Positions 44,217 through 54,300 of a stretch of 64,000 nt of DNA are shown here, piece after piece. The position numbers were made by a program, and so were the translations under genes. This stretch comes from Pedobacter sp. WC2423. GTDB lineage: Bacteria > Bacteroidota > Bacteroidia > Sphingobacteriales > Sphingobacteriaceae. The notes beneath the pieces were generated by a model. The model worked only from the letters and a program-made list of their open reading frames with translations, did no database searches and was not told where the DNA came from. Location of the stretch: NCBI RefSeq assembly GCF_040822065.1, contig NZ_CP162005.1, positions 1,674,001-1,738,000 of the forward strand, in the 5' to 3' direction. Numbering within the stretch: the stretch's first letter is position 1; each line of letters begins with the position of its first letter.

Positions 44217-44870
44217 TCAAACTATTTGAAAAGCGATCGCAAACCTGGTCAGCTGGCATAGATTATTTATTTCCAGCTTCCTGATAATATTTTTGCGATG
44301 GTTATTGACCGTATGCATAGATATATATAACATAGAAGAAATCTCACAACTGCTCTTCCCTTCCACAATCAATTTGATAATCTCTCTTTCTCTTTTACTT
44401 AACAGCATAAAACGGGCATGGTATGCTTTGTTATAGTTCTCTTCGGCCGTACTTTCCGGCACCTTCAGTTCAAATGCATAATGAAAAAGTATGGAGGAAC
44501 TGTTCTCTTGTTCAGTTGTACATAATCTTGAAGTAGAAAAATACCATCTGCAATCTGATTCTTTCCTGGGCCTGCTGCGCTGAAAGAAGAAATGAATCTT
44601 CCGGTAATCTCTTTTTTGAATCTCGTTATATAATTCCGGCTGAATAACGATCTTCTCTTCCGGAGGGAAAAAGAATTCAAAATAAGTAAGCCAAAACTTG
44701 TGAACTTCCAGGTCTTTACTTTTCAGATTGCCCAGAAAAACATTTCCCAGTACATAATCACCAATCTCACTGAGTTGAAATTTCTTTTGCATAATCAGGT
44801 TAACAATTGCATGCAATTGCTGCGGATAGCTCATCACCTGCTGCACTGGAATTGCTCGTAATAACTCCAT
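44217..44870 (-). CDS. LuxR-type HTH regulator at head of eCIS operon
   Basis: The 217-residue protein ends in a GerE/LuxR DNA-binding domain (LLSKREREIIKLIVEGKSSC, SMHTVNNHRKNIIRKLEI). The N-terminal ~140 residues have a PAS-like mix of beta strands and helices but no clear receiver Asp, so it is not a standard response regulator. It is on the same strand and just upstream of the first eCIS gene, so it probably controls that operon. The signal is unknown. Confidence 0.85.
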   Translation of the reverse strand: MELLRAIPVQQVMSYPQQLHAIVNLIMQKKFQLSEIGDYVLGNVFLGNLKSKDLEVHKFWLTYFEFFFPPEEKIVIQPELYNEIQKRDYRKIHFFFQRSRPRKESDCRWYFSTSRLCTTEQENSSSILFHYAFELKVPESTAEENYNKAYHARFMLLSKREREIIKLIVEGKSSCEISSMLYISMHTVNNHRKNIIRKLEINNLCQLTRFAIAFQIV

Positions 44871-45043
44871 AGGATATAATTTTCTTATTCCATAACACTA
44901 AAAACTACGATTGCATTCAGCCAGTTAATTTCAATAAAAATATCTATAAATCAAGCAATTAAGTCAAAAAAAATATCCTTATCCGACTTAATTTTTCACC
45001 AAAACGTTTTAATAATTCAATTACTTTATATTTACAACCTACT

Positions 45044-45442
45044 ATGCAAGACTATATATTTGAAATTCAGCTTAAGGTAAGAGATTACGAATGCGATATA
45101 CAAGGCATCGTAAATAATGCAGTTTATCAAGGATATCTGGAACATGCTCGCCATGAATATCTGCAATCAAAAATGGTTTCCTTTAAGGAACTAACCACAA
45201 AAGGCATTCTGCTAATGGTATCCAGAATAGAGATGGACTTTAAAAGGTCACTCACCTCCGGCGATACCTTTCAGGTCAGATTAAGAATGGAAAGACAAGG
45301 CGTAAAACTGGTATTTTTTGAAGATATTTTTCGCTTATCAGATCAGGCCTTATGCCTGAAAGCTAAAGTTGAAGTGATCGCCAAAATCAATGACAAGCTC
45401 ACCAGGGGAGAAATTTTTGACACGCTCAACCTGGAATTTTAA
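45044..45442 (+). CDS. YbgC-type acyl-CoA thioesterase
   Basis: This 132-residue protein is a hot-dog-fold thioesterase of the 4HBT/YbgC kind: VRDYECDIQGIVNNAVYQGY holds the catalytic-type Asp and the helix start, followed by LEHARHEYL. It should hydrolyse short acyl-CoA thioesters in the cytoplasm. A near-consensus TATATTTA box at 45027-45034 lies close to the ATG. It is divergent from the eCIS regulator. Confidence 0.88.
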   Translation: MQDYIFEIQLKVRDYECDIQGIVNNAVYQGYLEHARHEYLQSKMVSFKELTTKGILLMVSRIEMDFKRSLTSGDTFQVRLRMERQGVKLVFFEDIFRLSDQALCLKAKVEVIAKINDKLTRGEIFDTLNLEF

Positions 45443-45517
45443 CCTCCCCATTTTGTAACCTTTGACCTCTATTCAACTCCTTTATTGTTTGTAGCTTCAT
45501 GAAATTACAAGAATTTT

Positions 45518-46798
45518 ATGGAGCTATATACTCATGCTTTAGAAAGCATAATATCTGATATTGAAAATTCCAGTGCCCAGGTTATTGAAAAGAGATCAGT
45601 AAACGAGACTTTTGAACTTTGGCGTGATCCTGTTTTATTTGATAAACTATCCGGTAATCTCGGCGCAGTGTTTGTCAGGGCCCTTCTTAACAAGCTGAAT
45701 GTAAATGAACATCATGTATTCAGGTGGAGACTGGATAATAAATACAGACAATATCAAATCTTCAATCACTATTTACCAGGCTCTGTAGCTCAAACATTTG
45801 GTCTTTCAGAACTATTGGCAGAAAAAGACGGGCATCAAAAAATCAGGGAATTATGTGAAAATGGTTTTTTTGTCAAATCTACTTTAGGGCATCGTACCGG
45901 CCAGTCAGATAATTTTGACAGAACAGCCGAGCTGGAAGACATTATAAATCTTCATCAGGAAAAGGGAAATCAGAAAAATGAAAGCCAGGAAAAAGAAGAG
46001 CAGCCAGAACAATGGATATTACAAAAAAGGCTGGATCTTAACGAAGAATTCAGGGTTCATACCTTTGGCAGTGATTTGATAGATGGGCTGACCTTTATCA
46101 TGGCTGGCCACGATACTACTAAAAATTCTGCCGCAGAAATGTTTGTACAAAAAATTTTAGCTACCCTGCCGGCCACTATTTTACAAGGCACTTTAATTGG
46201 CTGGGACATTGGCATAACCAATGCCAATGAGTACTATATCATAGAAGCAAATTTCACAGGTTTTCATCCCGAATTTTATGCCGGCTTTCAAACCAGCGGA
46301 TATTTTGGCGACCCGGATTACGGCCCTGCCATGTGTGCCTGGCTCAACAACTATTTTAGAAACAAGTATCAGATTTCTATCGGTACTGTGGAGCAGGATT
46401 TTAAATCAGGTAGTCCATTTTTTGAAGAATTCCTGTATTACAGATCAATATTTAATGACCAGTATATTAAAATACTTCAAAATAAAAGAAAGGGGATTCG
46501 CGCCTTTGCAGTCATATACTTAGGTTTCGGCGCTAATCCATTCCTCACTAAACTTATAGCATATTTTTTAGAAGAGGACTTTGCCAGGGAATATTTCCTG
46601 ATTACAAGCGAAGAAACAATCCAGGGAGTTGCTGACGAGTTTGCGCGTAATAAACTCATCTTGATTATTGATGAAAATAAGTTATTTCTACCACAGGAAT
46701 ACTCCTCAATCCGGCAGTTAAATTACCAGGAACGGAAAAATATTTGCTGCGATAGACTGCTGAACAAAATTGAAGAAAAATACTATTTCGTCTTATAA
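45518..46798 (+). CDS. ATP-grasp-like protein of unknown substrate
   Basis: The 426-residue protein shows ATP-grasp-like features: FFVKSTLGHRTGQSDNF as a lysine/glycine loop, WILQKRLDLNEEFRVHTFG with the Glu-Phe-Arg-Val-His strand, and GWDIGITNANEYYIIEANFT as the metal-binding Asp and Glu-Ala-Asn end. ATP-grasp enzymes join a carboxylate to an amine or thiol through an acylphosphate. The last ~140 residues form an extra domain (FFEEFLYYRSIFNDQYIKIL) that I do not recognise. It lies next to the thioesterase, same strand, 75 bases apart. The substrate cannot be told from sequence. Confidence 0.7.
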   Translation: MELYTHALESIISDIENSSAQVIEKRSVNETFELWRDPVLFDKLSGNLGAVFVRALLNKLNVNEHHVFRWRLDNKYRQYQIFNHYLPGSVAQTFGLSELLAEKDGHQKIRELCENGFFVKSTLGHRTGQSDNFDRTAELEDIINLHQEKGNQKNESQEKEEQPEQWILQKRLDLNEEFRVHTFGSDLIDGLTFIMAGHDTTKNSAAEMFVQKILATLPATILQGTLIGWDIGITNANEYYIIEANFTGFHPEFYAGFQTSGYFGDPDYGPAMCAWLNNYFRNKYQISIGTVEQDFKSGSPFFEEFLYYRSIFNDQYIKILQNKRKGIRAFAVIYLGFGANPFLTKLIAYFLEEDFAREYFLITSEETIQGVADEFARNKLILIIDENKLFLPQEYSSIRQLNYQERKNICCDRLLNKIEEKYYFVL

Positions 46799-46820
46799 TA
46801 CAATAGATAATGCATAATAG

Positions 46821-49199
46821 TTACTCATATTTCAATGCGTCAACCGCATTTGCCTTTGCAACTTTAAAACTTTGCAAACTTACCGTCAGCAAAGCGATAC
46901 CCAGCGATAATATTGCAGCAATAATAAAAGGCCATGCAACTATTGAAATCTTGTAATCATAGTTTTTCAGCCAATTGTTCGCAAAAATAAAAGCGACCGG
47001 AAAAGCAATGATGTTCGAGATAATAACCAATTTGATAAAATCTTTATTTAATAAAATCAGGATACTTTTCAGATCAGCACCCAGAACCTTTCTGATGCTG
47101 ATCTCTTTTTTGCGCTGTTCAGCCATGTATAAAGCCAGCCCTAATAAACCCAGGCAGGAAATAAAAATAGCAAATCCACCAAATAAATTTGACAATACAC
47201 TCAAAAGCTGTTCACTTTTCAACTTATTTTTCAAATCCTGAGCAATAAACGTCAGTGCTGACGGATAAGCAGGATTAAGCCGTTGACTGATCTGTTTAAT
47301 AGTACCTACAGCAGCACTTAAATTCATCGTTGGATTAATGCTCAGGATTAAAGTATTACTTTTCTTCACATTGTAGTAAAAGAAGGTAGGAACAGCCTTT
47401 CCTCCTATCGTTTCATTGGAATAATTTTTAACAACTCCAACAATAGTTAAAGGTGGATTATCTCCCCAATGGACTATTTTTCCTACTGGAGATTTGATAC
47501 CCATTTTTTCTACTAATGCCTCATTGACTAAAACGGAAGTCGATGTGTCAGCTACAAATTCAGAAGAGAAATCTCTTCCCTCGGTTATCTTTGCCCCTAT
47601 AGTTGTACTAAAATTATAGCCAACACTTCTGTAACTTATTATGGACTGATCATTCGCAGCCTTTCCAGGCCAGCTGAAGTTACCCGTAATAGAACCATCA
47701 CTCGTGAAAGATTGTGCAAATTCCGTTGCAGCAATGACAGCACCCGATTTTTTCAATTCAGCTTTAAACAATTGTAGTTTTTCCGGTTTTCTCCACTCGC
47801 CCTCTAAATTAAGCTCAACCAGGTTATTTTGAGAAAACCCAAGCGGTTTATTTCGCATAAACTGAATTTGAGAATAGATAATGATAGCGCAGATAATCAT
47901 ACAAATTGAAAGACTGAACTGAAGCACTACCAGAATCTTGCGAATTGGTAAAGAAGATTTTCCAACGCCTGTTAAGCCTTTTAAAACTTTTATGGGTGTG
48001 AATGAAGACAAATAAAATGCTGGATAACTTCCGGCAAGCAGACCAGTTATCAAAACTAATATACCTAAAGTAAGCCAGAAAGGATAAGCACCATAGCTAA
48101 TCTTCATGGAAATGCCAAGCAGGTTATTAAAATAGGGTAAGCACAATTCCAGCACACCAAAAGCAACTATTGCAGCAATTAGTGAAAACAGCATAGATTC
48201 AATAAAAAACTGTCCCATCAAACTGCTCCTGGTAGAACCCAATGCTTTTCGGACACCTACTTCTCTCGCCCTTTTCTCCGACCGGGCAGTTGACAAGTTC
48301 ATATAATTGATACTTGCAATCAACAATACACAAAAAGCCAGAAAAGAGAATAATTTTACCTGGTCTATTCTGCCTCCGGAAGCTTTACCATTTGTAAATT
48401 CATTATAAAGATGATATTTAGCGAATGGAAATAGAAAAGCTTCCAATTGCGTTTTCGGATCATTTGCCCTGATCAATTTTCTCATTCCTGCATCTGCCGC
48501 CTCAAATTGATTTTTATCTTTTAATTTAATCAGCGTGGCACAAGTAATAGACCCCCAGCTATTATTCTTATTGTCAGGGTGCTCCTGTTCGAAAAAATCC
48601 CAGCTTAATAACGCATCATATTGAAAGCTTTGATTTTCTGGCAAATCCTCAATTACTGCCGATACATTCAGCAGTTTTCTGTTATCATATTTAATGGTTT
48701 GCCCAACTGGATTATTTTTGCCAAATAATTTGCGTGCAGTTGAGGCAGTAATGACTACGGATTCTGGCGTATGAAATGCAGTAGCAGCATTACCATAAAT
48801 GAACTTTTGCTCAAAGATCTTCAGAAAAGAGGGGTCTACAGAACGTGCGTCCAGCTTATAATTTTCCCGATCATGACTAAAAAGCTTATTGTAGTCACCT
48901 CCAAGATTCATCCGGCTTACCACTTCTACTCCAGGTAAAGTCTCTAAGGCACCACCAGCAAGTTTGTCTGGTGAGGCAACAGAAGTAGCCAGTCCTTCAT
49001 TAATATTTATATTTACCCGGGTAATATAAATACGGTCAATCGCTTCAAACTGTTTATCATAACCCCATTCATAGCTTACATAAAGTAGCAGTAGTAAACA
49101 GCAAGCCATACCAATGGCCAGTCCGCCAATGTTCATTAAGGAGAAACCCTTGTTCTTTTGAATGTTACGTAAGGCAATTTTGAAGTTGATGAAAAACAT
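46821..49199 (-). CDS. MacB/FtsX-type ABC transporter permease
   Basis: This 792-residue protein is a double FtsX permease of the Bacteroidota type. Membrane segment 1 (GFSLMNIGGLAIGMACCLLL) leads into a MacB periplasmic domain; the first FtsX part has INYMNLSTARSEKRAREVGV and RKALGSTRSSLMGQFFIES, and the second repeats this pattern near the end (AEQRKKEISIRKVLGADLKS). Eight membrane helices are expected. No ATPase gene is adjacent, which is common for these permeases. The substrate is unknown. Confidence 0.92.
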   Translation of the reverse strand: MFFINFKIALRNIQKNKGFSLMNIGGLAIGMACCLLLLLYVSYEWGYDKQFEAIDRIYITRVNININEGLATSVASPDKLAGGALETLPGVEVVSRMNLGGDYNKLFSHDRENYKLDARSVDPSFLKIFEQKFIYGNAATAFHTPESVVITASTARKLFGKNNPVGQTIKYDNRKLLNVSAVIEDLPENQSFQYDALLSWDFFEQEHPDNKNNSWGSITCATLIKLKDKNQFEAADAGMRKLIRANDPKTQLEAFLFPFAKYHLYNEFTNGKASGGRIDQVKLFSFLAFCVLLIASINYMNLSTARSEKRAREVGVRKALGSTRSSLMGQFFIESMLFSLIAAIVAFGVLELCLPYFNNLLGISMKISYGAYPFWLTLGILVLITGLLAGSYPAFYLSSFTPIKVLKGLTGVGKSSLPIRKILVVLQFSLSICMIICAIIIYSQIQFMRNKPLGFSQNNLVELNLEGEWRKPEKLQLFKAELKKSGAVIAATEFAQSFTSDGSITGNFSWPGKAANDQSIISYRSVGYNFSTTIGAKITEGRDFSSEFVADTSTSVLVNEALVEKMGIKSPVGKIVHWGDNPPLTIVGVVKNYSNETIGGKAVPTFFYYNVKKSNTLILSINPTMNLSAAVGTIKQISQRLNPAYPSALTFIAQDLKNKLKSEQLLSVLSNLFGGFAIFISCLGLLGLALYMAEQRKKEISIRKVLGADLKSILILLNKDFIKLVIISNIIAFPVAFIFANNWLKNYDYKISIVAWPFIIAAILSLGIALLTVSLQSFKVAKANAVDALKYE

Positions 49200-49411
49200 A
49201 GCGTTGATTTTTCCGGATGAAGTCCAATTGTGTGCCAGAGCAAAAATATCAAATAAAATGCGCTGAAAGCTTATTCAAAGCTATATTTATAATGACTACG
49301 TTCATTATCGGACAATCTATGTACACAACCGAACAGGAGTTGGAATTTTCAGAATGAACCCACTTAGCTGTAAAATAATAAAGTAACTATTATAAAATAG
49401 TATAATTCTGG

Positions 49412-49419
49412 TATATTTG
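49412..49419 (+). promoter_or_regulatory. Bacteroidota -7 box, near-leaderless
   Basis: TATATTTG is a perfect TAnnTTTG box ending eight bases before the ATG at 49428. Transcription would begin almost at the start codon, so the messenger would be leaderless or nearly so. No TTG -33 element is seen. Confidence 0.45.
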
Positions 49420-49427
49420 CCACAATT

Positions 49428-49748
49428 ATGGGTTACGCAAAAGAAAGAGGAAAGCTTGAGAAGCTATTAACAAGAATCGTTGGTTTAACTACTTATGAGG
49501 AGAAAAGTTTAGCTAATCTCGTTGACAGCCATGAAAAATATTCACATACTGTCAGGATATTAAAAAACAAAGAACCTGATACATTCGGTGATTTATACAA
49601 AAATGAATTACAAGAAGTAAAAGAAAGTAGAAAAGCAGTTAAGGAAAGTGATTCAGATGAAGCACGTCAGCATAACTTTATCGCCTATAAAGATTCAATC
49701 GTAAAGGCTTTAGAGAAAACTATCAAAACTACATTGGAGACTTTGTAA
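49428..49748 (+). CDS. Small helical protein of unknown function
   Basis: This 106-residue protein is rich in Lys and Glu and should be all-helical, without signal peptide or membrane segment. I recognise no named family. The ATG follows a -7 promoter box closely, and a good terminator follows the stop, so it is a single-gene unit. The 49200-49427 region upstream, between it and the divergent permease, shows nothing else. Confidence 0.7.
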   Translation: MGYAKERGKLEKLLTRIVGLTTYEEKSLANLVDSHEKYSHTVRILKNKEPDTFGDLYKNELQEVKESRKAVKESDSDEARQHNFIAYKDSIVKALEKTIKTTLETL

Positions 49749-49760
49749 TCAAATAAAAAA

Positions 49761-49795
49761 AAGCCGTATTCCTAAAGTTTACGGCTTCTTCATTT
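49761..49795 (+). terminator. Rho-independent terminator after small gene
   Basis: Perfect 8-bp arms AAGCCGTA (49761-49768) and TACGGCTT (49780-49787) are followed by CTTCATTTTT. It ends the 49428-49748 transcript. Confidence 0.85.
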
Positions 49796-49963
49796 TTATA
49801 CTATCAGCTTAAAGACACTCGTCATTAAGCCATCTTCCTCAATCTCATTGCTGACTTCTATTTTTTTCATCAGGTCATCAATAAAACAATCCTGTTCCAT
49901 TACTGGTGAATTAAGATTAAAAGAAGACTGGCCAGCACCCCTGCTCAGTATGAATAAAATTTA
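49796..49963 (-). pseudogene. Short open frame, possible gene remnant
   Basis: On the minus strand a frame open from about 49963 to a TAA at 49796 has one ATG at 49900 and encodes a 34-residue acidic peptide (MEQDCFIDDLMKKIEVSNEI onward). The in-frame residues upstream of the ATG (SRGAGQSSFNLNSPV) also look coding, but no start exists for them. It may be the surviving end of a lost gene. No family was recognised. Confidence 0.25.
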
Positions 49964-50044
49964 GCGTTTTTTATCGTATTTATAGCGTGATTACAAGTCA
50001 GAGAATTTCATATATTGCTGCTGGTAAACCAAATACGACTATAT

Positions 50045-51355
50045 ATGACTCAATACCGAGTAAAAATCATCACGCTGACTTTTCTAATTTTATCATTTAA
50101 TGGCTTTGCGCAGCAGCAAAACGATTCAGTAAAAGTAATTAAGGCTGGCCACCTGATTGATGTAGAAAGAGGAACAACACTAACCAATCAGTTGATTTTA
50201 ATTGACCATGACACCATAAAAAGCATTGGCCCGGACCTGACTATACCAGTCGGAGCAAAAATCATAGACCTCAGCAATGCAACAGTCCTGCCTGGATTGA
50301 TTGATTGTCATACTCACCTGACCTTTCAGCCCGGAGAAAATTATTACGAAGACATTTTCAGGCGGACACCAGCAGACCTTGCTATGATTGCCCCTATTTA
50401 CGCAAAACGCACATTAGAGGCCGGGTTTACAACCTGCAGAGACGTAGGAGCTTCAGCATTTATTGACGTCTCTCTGAGAAATGCAATCAACCGCGGTGAT
50501 ATACCCGGTCCCAGACTACTGGTTGCCACACTATTTATTGGCAGTACCGGTAGCCATGGTGACCTGAATGGATTTTCGCCTTATTTAGACTGGGTAGGCC
50601 CAAAACAAATGACTGGCGTGGCCAATGGTGTAGAAGGTGTACGTGCGCAAGTCCGTTACAATATAAAATACGGTGCCGAAGTGATCAAATTTGGCGCAAG
50701 TGCAGGCGTACTCACAGAAGAAGTGAGTGTAGGCGCCCCTCAATTCTCACAGGAAGAAATGAATGCAATTGTTCAGGAAGCCCATTTATGGGGACTGAAA
50801 GCCTGTGCCCATGCCCATGGTACAGTAGCGATAAAAATGGCCGTTAAAGCTGGTGTAGCTTCCATAGAACATGGCAGTTTTCTTGATGATGAAGCCATAC
50901 AACTAATGAAAACACACGGCACTTATCTGGTCGCAGATATTTATAATGACGATTATATACTGAGTGATTATGCAAAACACGGCACCCCGGAAATCATTAT
51001 TAACAAAGAAAAGCTGGTAGGCAAAGAGCAACGGTTAAGTTTTCAGCGCGCAGTTAAATCAGGTGTAAAAATAGCCTTTGGTACAGATGCCGGTGTCTAT
51101 CCGCACGGCTGGAACGGCAAACAGTTTAAATATATGGTAAAATTCGGGCTAACCCCGATGCAGGCTATACAAGCCGCTACCATCAATGCAGCAGATTTGC
51201 TGGGATGGAAAAATAAAGTCGGCTCCCTGAAAAAGGGCAAATACGCCGACTTGATTGCATTAAATGATGATCCGCTTCAGGACGTCACCCTACTGGAACA
51301 AATCCCATTCGTGATGAAAGGCGGAACTATTTATAAAAATGACCTAAAAAAATAA
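50045..51355 (+). CDS. Secreted amidohydrolase (imidazolonepropionase/prolidase-like)
   Basis: The 436-residue protein starts with a signal peptide (VKIITLTFLILSFNGFAQ). The TIM-barrel amidohydrolase motifs are all present: GLIDCHTHL (metal-binding His pair), VIKFGASAGV, ACAHAHGTVA, SIEHGSFLD and FGTDAGVYPHG. Such proteins cut peptides or cyclic amides, often at a two-metal site, here in the periplasm. The ATG at 50045 is chosen because it begins the signal peptide; a start ten codons upstream adds an unusual extension. The GH106 gene follows after 16 bases. Confidence 0.88.
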   Translation: MTQYRVKIITLTFLILSFNGFAQQQNDSVKVIKAGHLIDVERGTTLTNQLILIDHDTIKSIGPDLTIPVGAKIIDLSNATVLPGLIDCHTHLTFQPGENYYEDIFRRTPADLAMIAPIYAKRTLEAGFTTCRDVGASAFIDVSLRNAINRGDIPGPRLLVATLFIGSTGSHGDLNGFSPYLDWVGPKQMTGVANGVEGVRAQVRYNIKYGAEVIKFGASAGVLTEEVSVGAPQFSQEEMNAIVQEAHLWGLKACAHAHGTVAIKMAVKAGVASIEHGSFLDDEAIQLMKTHGTYLVADIYNDDYILSDYAKHGTPEIIINKEKLVGKEQRLSFQRAVKSGVKIAFGTDAGVYPHGWNGKQFKYMVKFGLTPMQAIQAATINAADLLGWKNKVGSLKKGKYADLIALNDDPLQDVTLLEQIPFVMKGGTIYKNDLKK

Positions 51356-51371
51356 AGCAGAGACACAACTT

Positions 51372-54300
51372 ATGCTGACTAAATTGGTTTTCAATTCGCA
51401 CAAAACTTTCCTGTGTTTGTTATTGGTTGTTTTTAGCACGTATAAAGCACATTCACAACCTGAATCTTCTGGCCAGATGGCCACATTGGAAATGGGATTT
51501 CATCAAATTCCGGACAGTATTCAGACCAGTGTTTACTGGTATTGGGTATCCGGAAATATTTCCAAAGCAGGCGTCATCAAAGATCTTGAAGCCATGAAGC
51601 AGGTGGGAATTAACCGTGCATTTATTGCGAATGTTACCTGGGGTGAAAAAAATGCGGGGCCAATAAAACTGTTTACAACCGCATGGTGGGATGTTCTCCA
51701 TACCGCATTAAAAACAGCGACCAGACTGGGCATCGAAATAGGTATATTTAATTGCCCGGGATGGAGCCAGTCGGGAGGGCCATGGGTTAAACCAGAACAA
51801 TCTATGCGCTATCTGAATGCCTCAGAGGTTGCGATTACAGGCCCGATATTAACCCATCAAAAACTTGAACAGCCTAGTCCTGTTTTCCAGGATGTGAAAG
51901 TGATTGCTTATCCCGCTCCTAAAGATTATGGTACAGACATTCGGGATTTGAAACCTCAGCTTAGCTCCATCCCCTCGCTGAAAGACCTGAATAATTTAAC
52001 AGACTATAACCCAAAAACCATTCTTCCTCTTCCTTCTGCAAAACCCTTTTTACTGGATTTTTCTATGGAAAAACCATATACAGCCCGCAGCCTTGTCATT
52101 TATACAGCACAGACACGTACCCGTCTAGAAGGAGATATACAGGTAAAGATTAACCATACTTACCAAACCATTAAACATTTTACCATAGACCGTACCAATC
52201 CGAATTTAAAGAATGGCTTCATCCCTTATGGCCCTGCAGCTATTTCAATTCCTGTGACTACTGCCAAAGATTTCCGGTTGATATTTACAGCTTACTCAGC
52301 AAATAGTGGAATTGCAGAAATTAAGTTCTCGTCTGTACCTTCAGTAGAAGACTACCAGGAGAAAACACTGGCAAAAATGTGGCCTGATGGTTATGTATAC
52401 TGGCCCGCCTATCAATGGTCATCACAACCAGTCATTAAAGACAAAGCCTATATAATTGATCCTGATAAAGTTTTAGATATTTCAAAGTATATGCTGGCTG
52501 ATGGCACGCTGAACTGGCAGGTACCAGCAGGAAAATGGATTATTGAACGGATTGGAATGACGCCTACACAAGTTCAAAATGCACATGCCAGTCCCGAAGG
52601 AACAGGACTTGAAACTGATAAAATGAGTAAAATTCATATTGCTGCTCACTTTGATGCGTTTTTAGGAGAAATCATACGCCGTATTCCCGCAAAAGACCGA
52701 AAAACCTGGAAAATAGTAGTTGGAGACAGCTATGAAACCGGCAGCCAGAATTGGAGCGATCAGTTTATCGCGGAATTTAAATTGACTTATGGTTATGATC
52801 CGCTCCCCTATCTTCCGGTATTCAGGGGGAAGGTTGTGGGCAGTGCAGATTATTCAGACCGTTTTCTATGGGATGTCAGACGTCTTGTAGCCGATAAAGT
52901 CGCTTATAATTACGTAGGTGGACTTAGAGAAGTCAGCTATCAGAATGGATTAACTACCTGGCTGGAGAATTACGGCCATTATGGTTTTCCCGGAGAATTT
53001 TTACAATACGGCGGGCAATCTGATGAAGTTAGTGGTGAATTCTGGAATGAAGGCATTAAAGGTATCATAGAAAACAGGGCCGCTTCATCCTGTGCACATA
53101 TTTATGGAAAAACAAAAGTTTCTGCCGAATCTTTTACCACAACAGATAATTATTTCATGAATTATCCGGCCACTTTAAAACAGCGGGCCGACCGTTCTTT
53201 TACCGAAGGTATCAACAATACCCTGCTTCACGTTTATATCCAGCAGCCGGATGATGATAAAATTCCAGGAATAAATGCTTATTTCGGGACAGAATTTAAC
53301 CGCAAAAATACTTGGTTTTATGAGATGGATGATTTCTTGAAATATATCAAAAGATGTAATCTGCTATTGCAGCAGGGAAAGTATGTCGCAGACGTGGCTT
53401 ATTTTATCAGTGAAGATGCACCAAAGATGACCGGATTACAAGAACCAGTTCTTCCACCCGGTTATGCCTTTGATTATATCAATGGAGAGGTGATTAAAAC
53501 CAGGCTAACGGTAAAAGAAGGTAATCTTGTTTTACCAGATGGAATGCAATACCGGCTCCTGGTTTTACCAAAATTGGAAAGCATGCGCCCGGAATTACTG
53601 ATAAAGCTTAAAGAGCTGGTGAGCAGAGGTGCGGTAATTTCAGGCCCCAGACCATCCAGGTCACCAAGTTTGCAAAACCCTGGAAAAGCAGATCTGGAGA
53701 TTCAGCAATTAACTGCTGAACTTTGGGGAAACATCAATGGTTCCACCATTAAAGTTAATCATTACGGCAAAGGAATGGTAATTGACGGAATGAACCTGGA
53801 AGATGCTTTAAAATTGTTAAACACTATTCCTGATTTTAAAACAGCGATCAATGATTCTGTACTTTTTATACACAGGACATTAAAGGATGGCTCAATTTAT
53901 TTCCTCTCCAATCAAAAAAACAAATCCATACAGTTCAATCCGGAATTTCGTGTTTCGGGGAAAACCCCTGAATTATGGGATGCCACTACAGGTAAGATAC
54001 GTGACCTGCCTGAATATACCCAGACTGCTGAGTCCACCAGCGTACCCATAAAATTAGCTCCTTACGAGAGTGCTTTCATCATTTTCAGAAAAGATGGAAA
54101 CACTAAAAAAAACAACTACTTCAACTATCCGGGACCGTTCAGGAGCATACCGGTCACAGGCCCGTGGCTGGTGAACTTCGATGCGAACCTGCATGGCCCC
54201 TCTCAACCTGTTGTATTTAAACAATTGGAAGACTGGACACAAAATAAAGATGCACTTATAAAATATTATTCCGGCCCCGCTTACTACCATCATACTTTTA

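Noticed and set aside
16200-44870. Type VI secretion system
   Set aside because: The sheath is a single polypeptide, the ATPase is not ClpV-like, and no membrane-complex genes (TssJLM) are seen. DUF4255, DUF5908, DUF4157 and tape-measure genes fit an eCIS.
16200-44870. Prophage
   Set aside because: No capsid, portal, terminase, integrase or lysis genes are found; only tail-like parts and an AAA+ ATPase are present.
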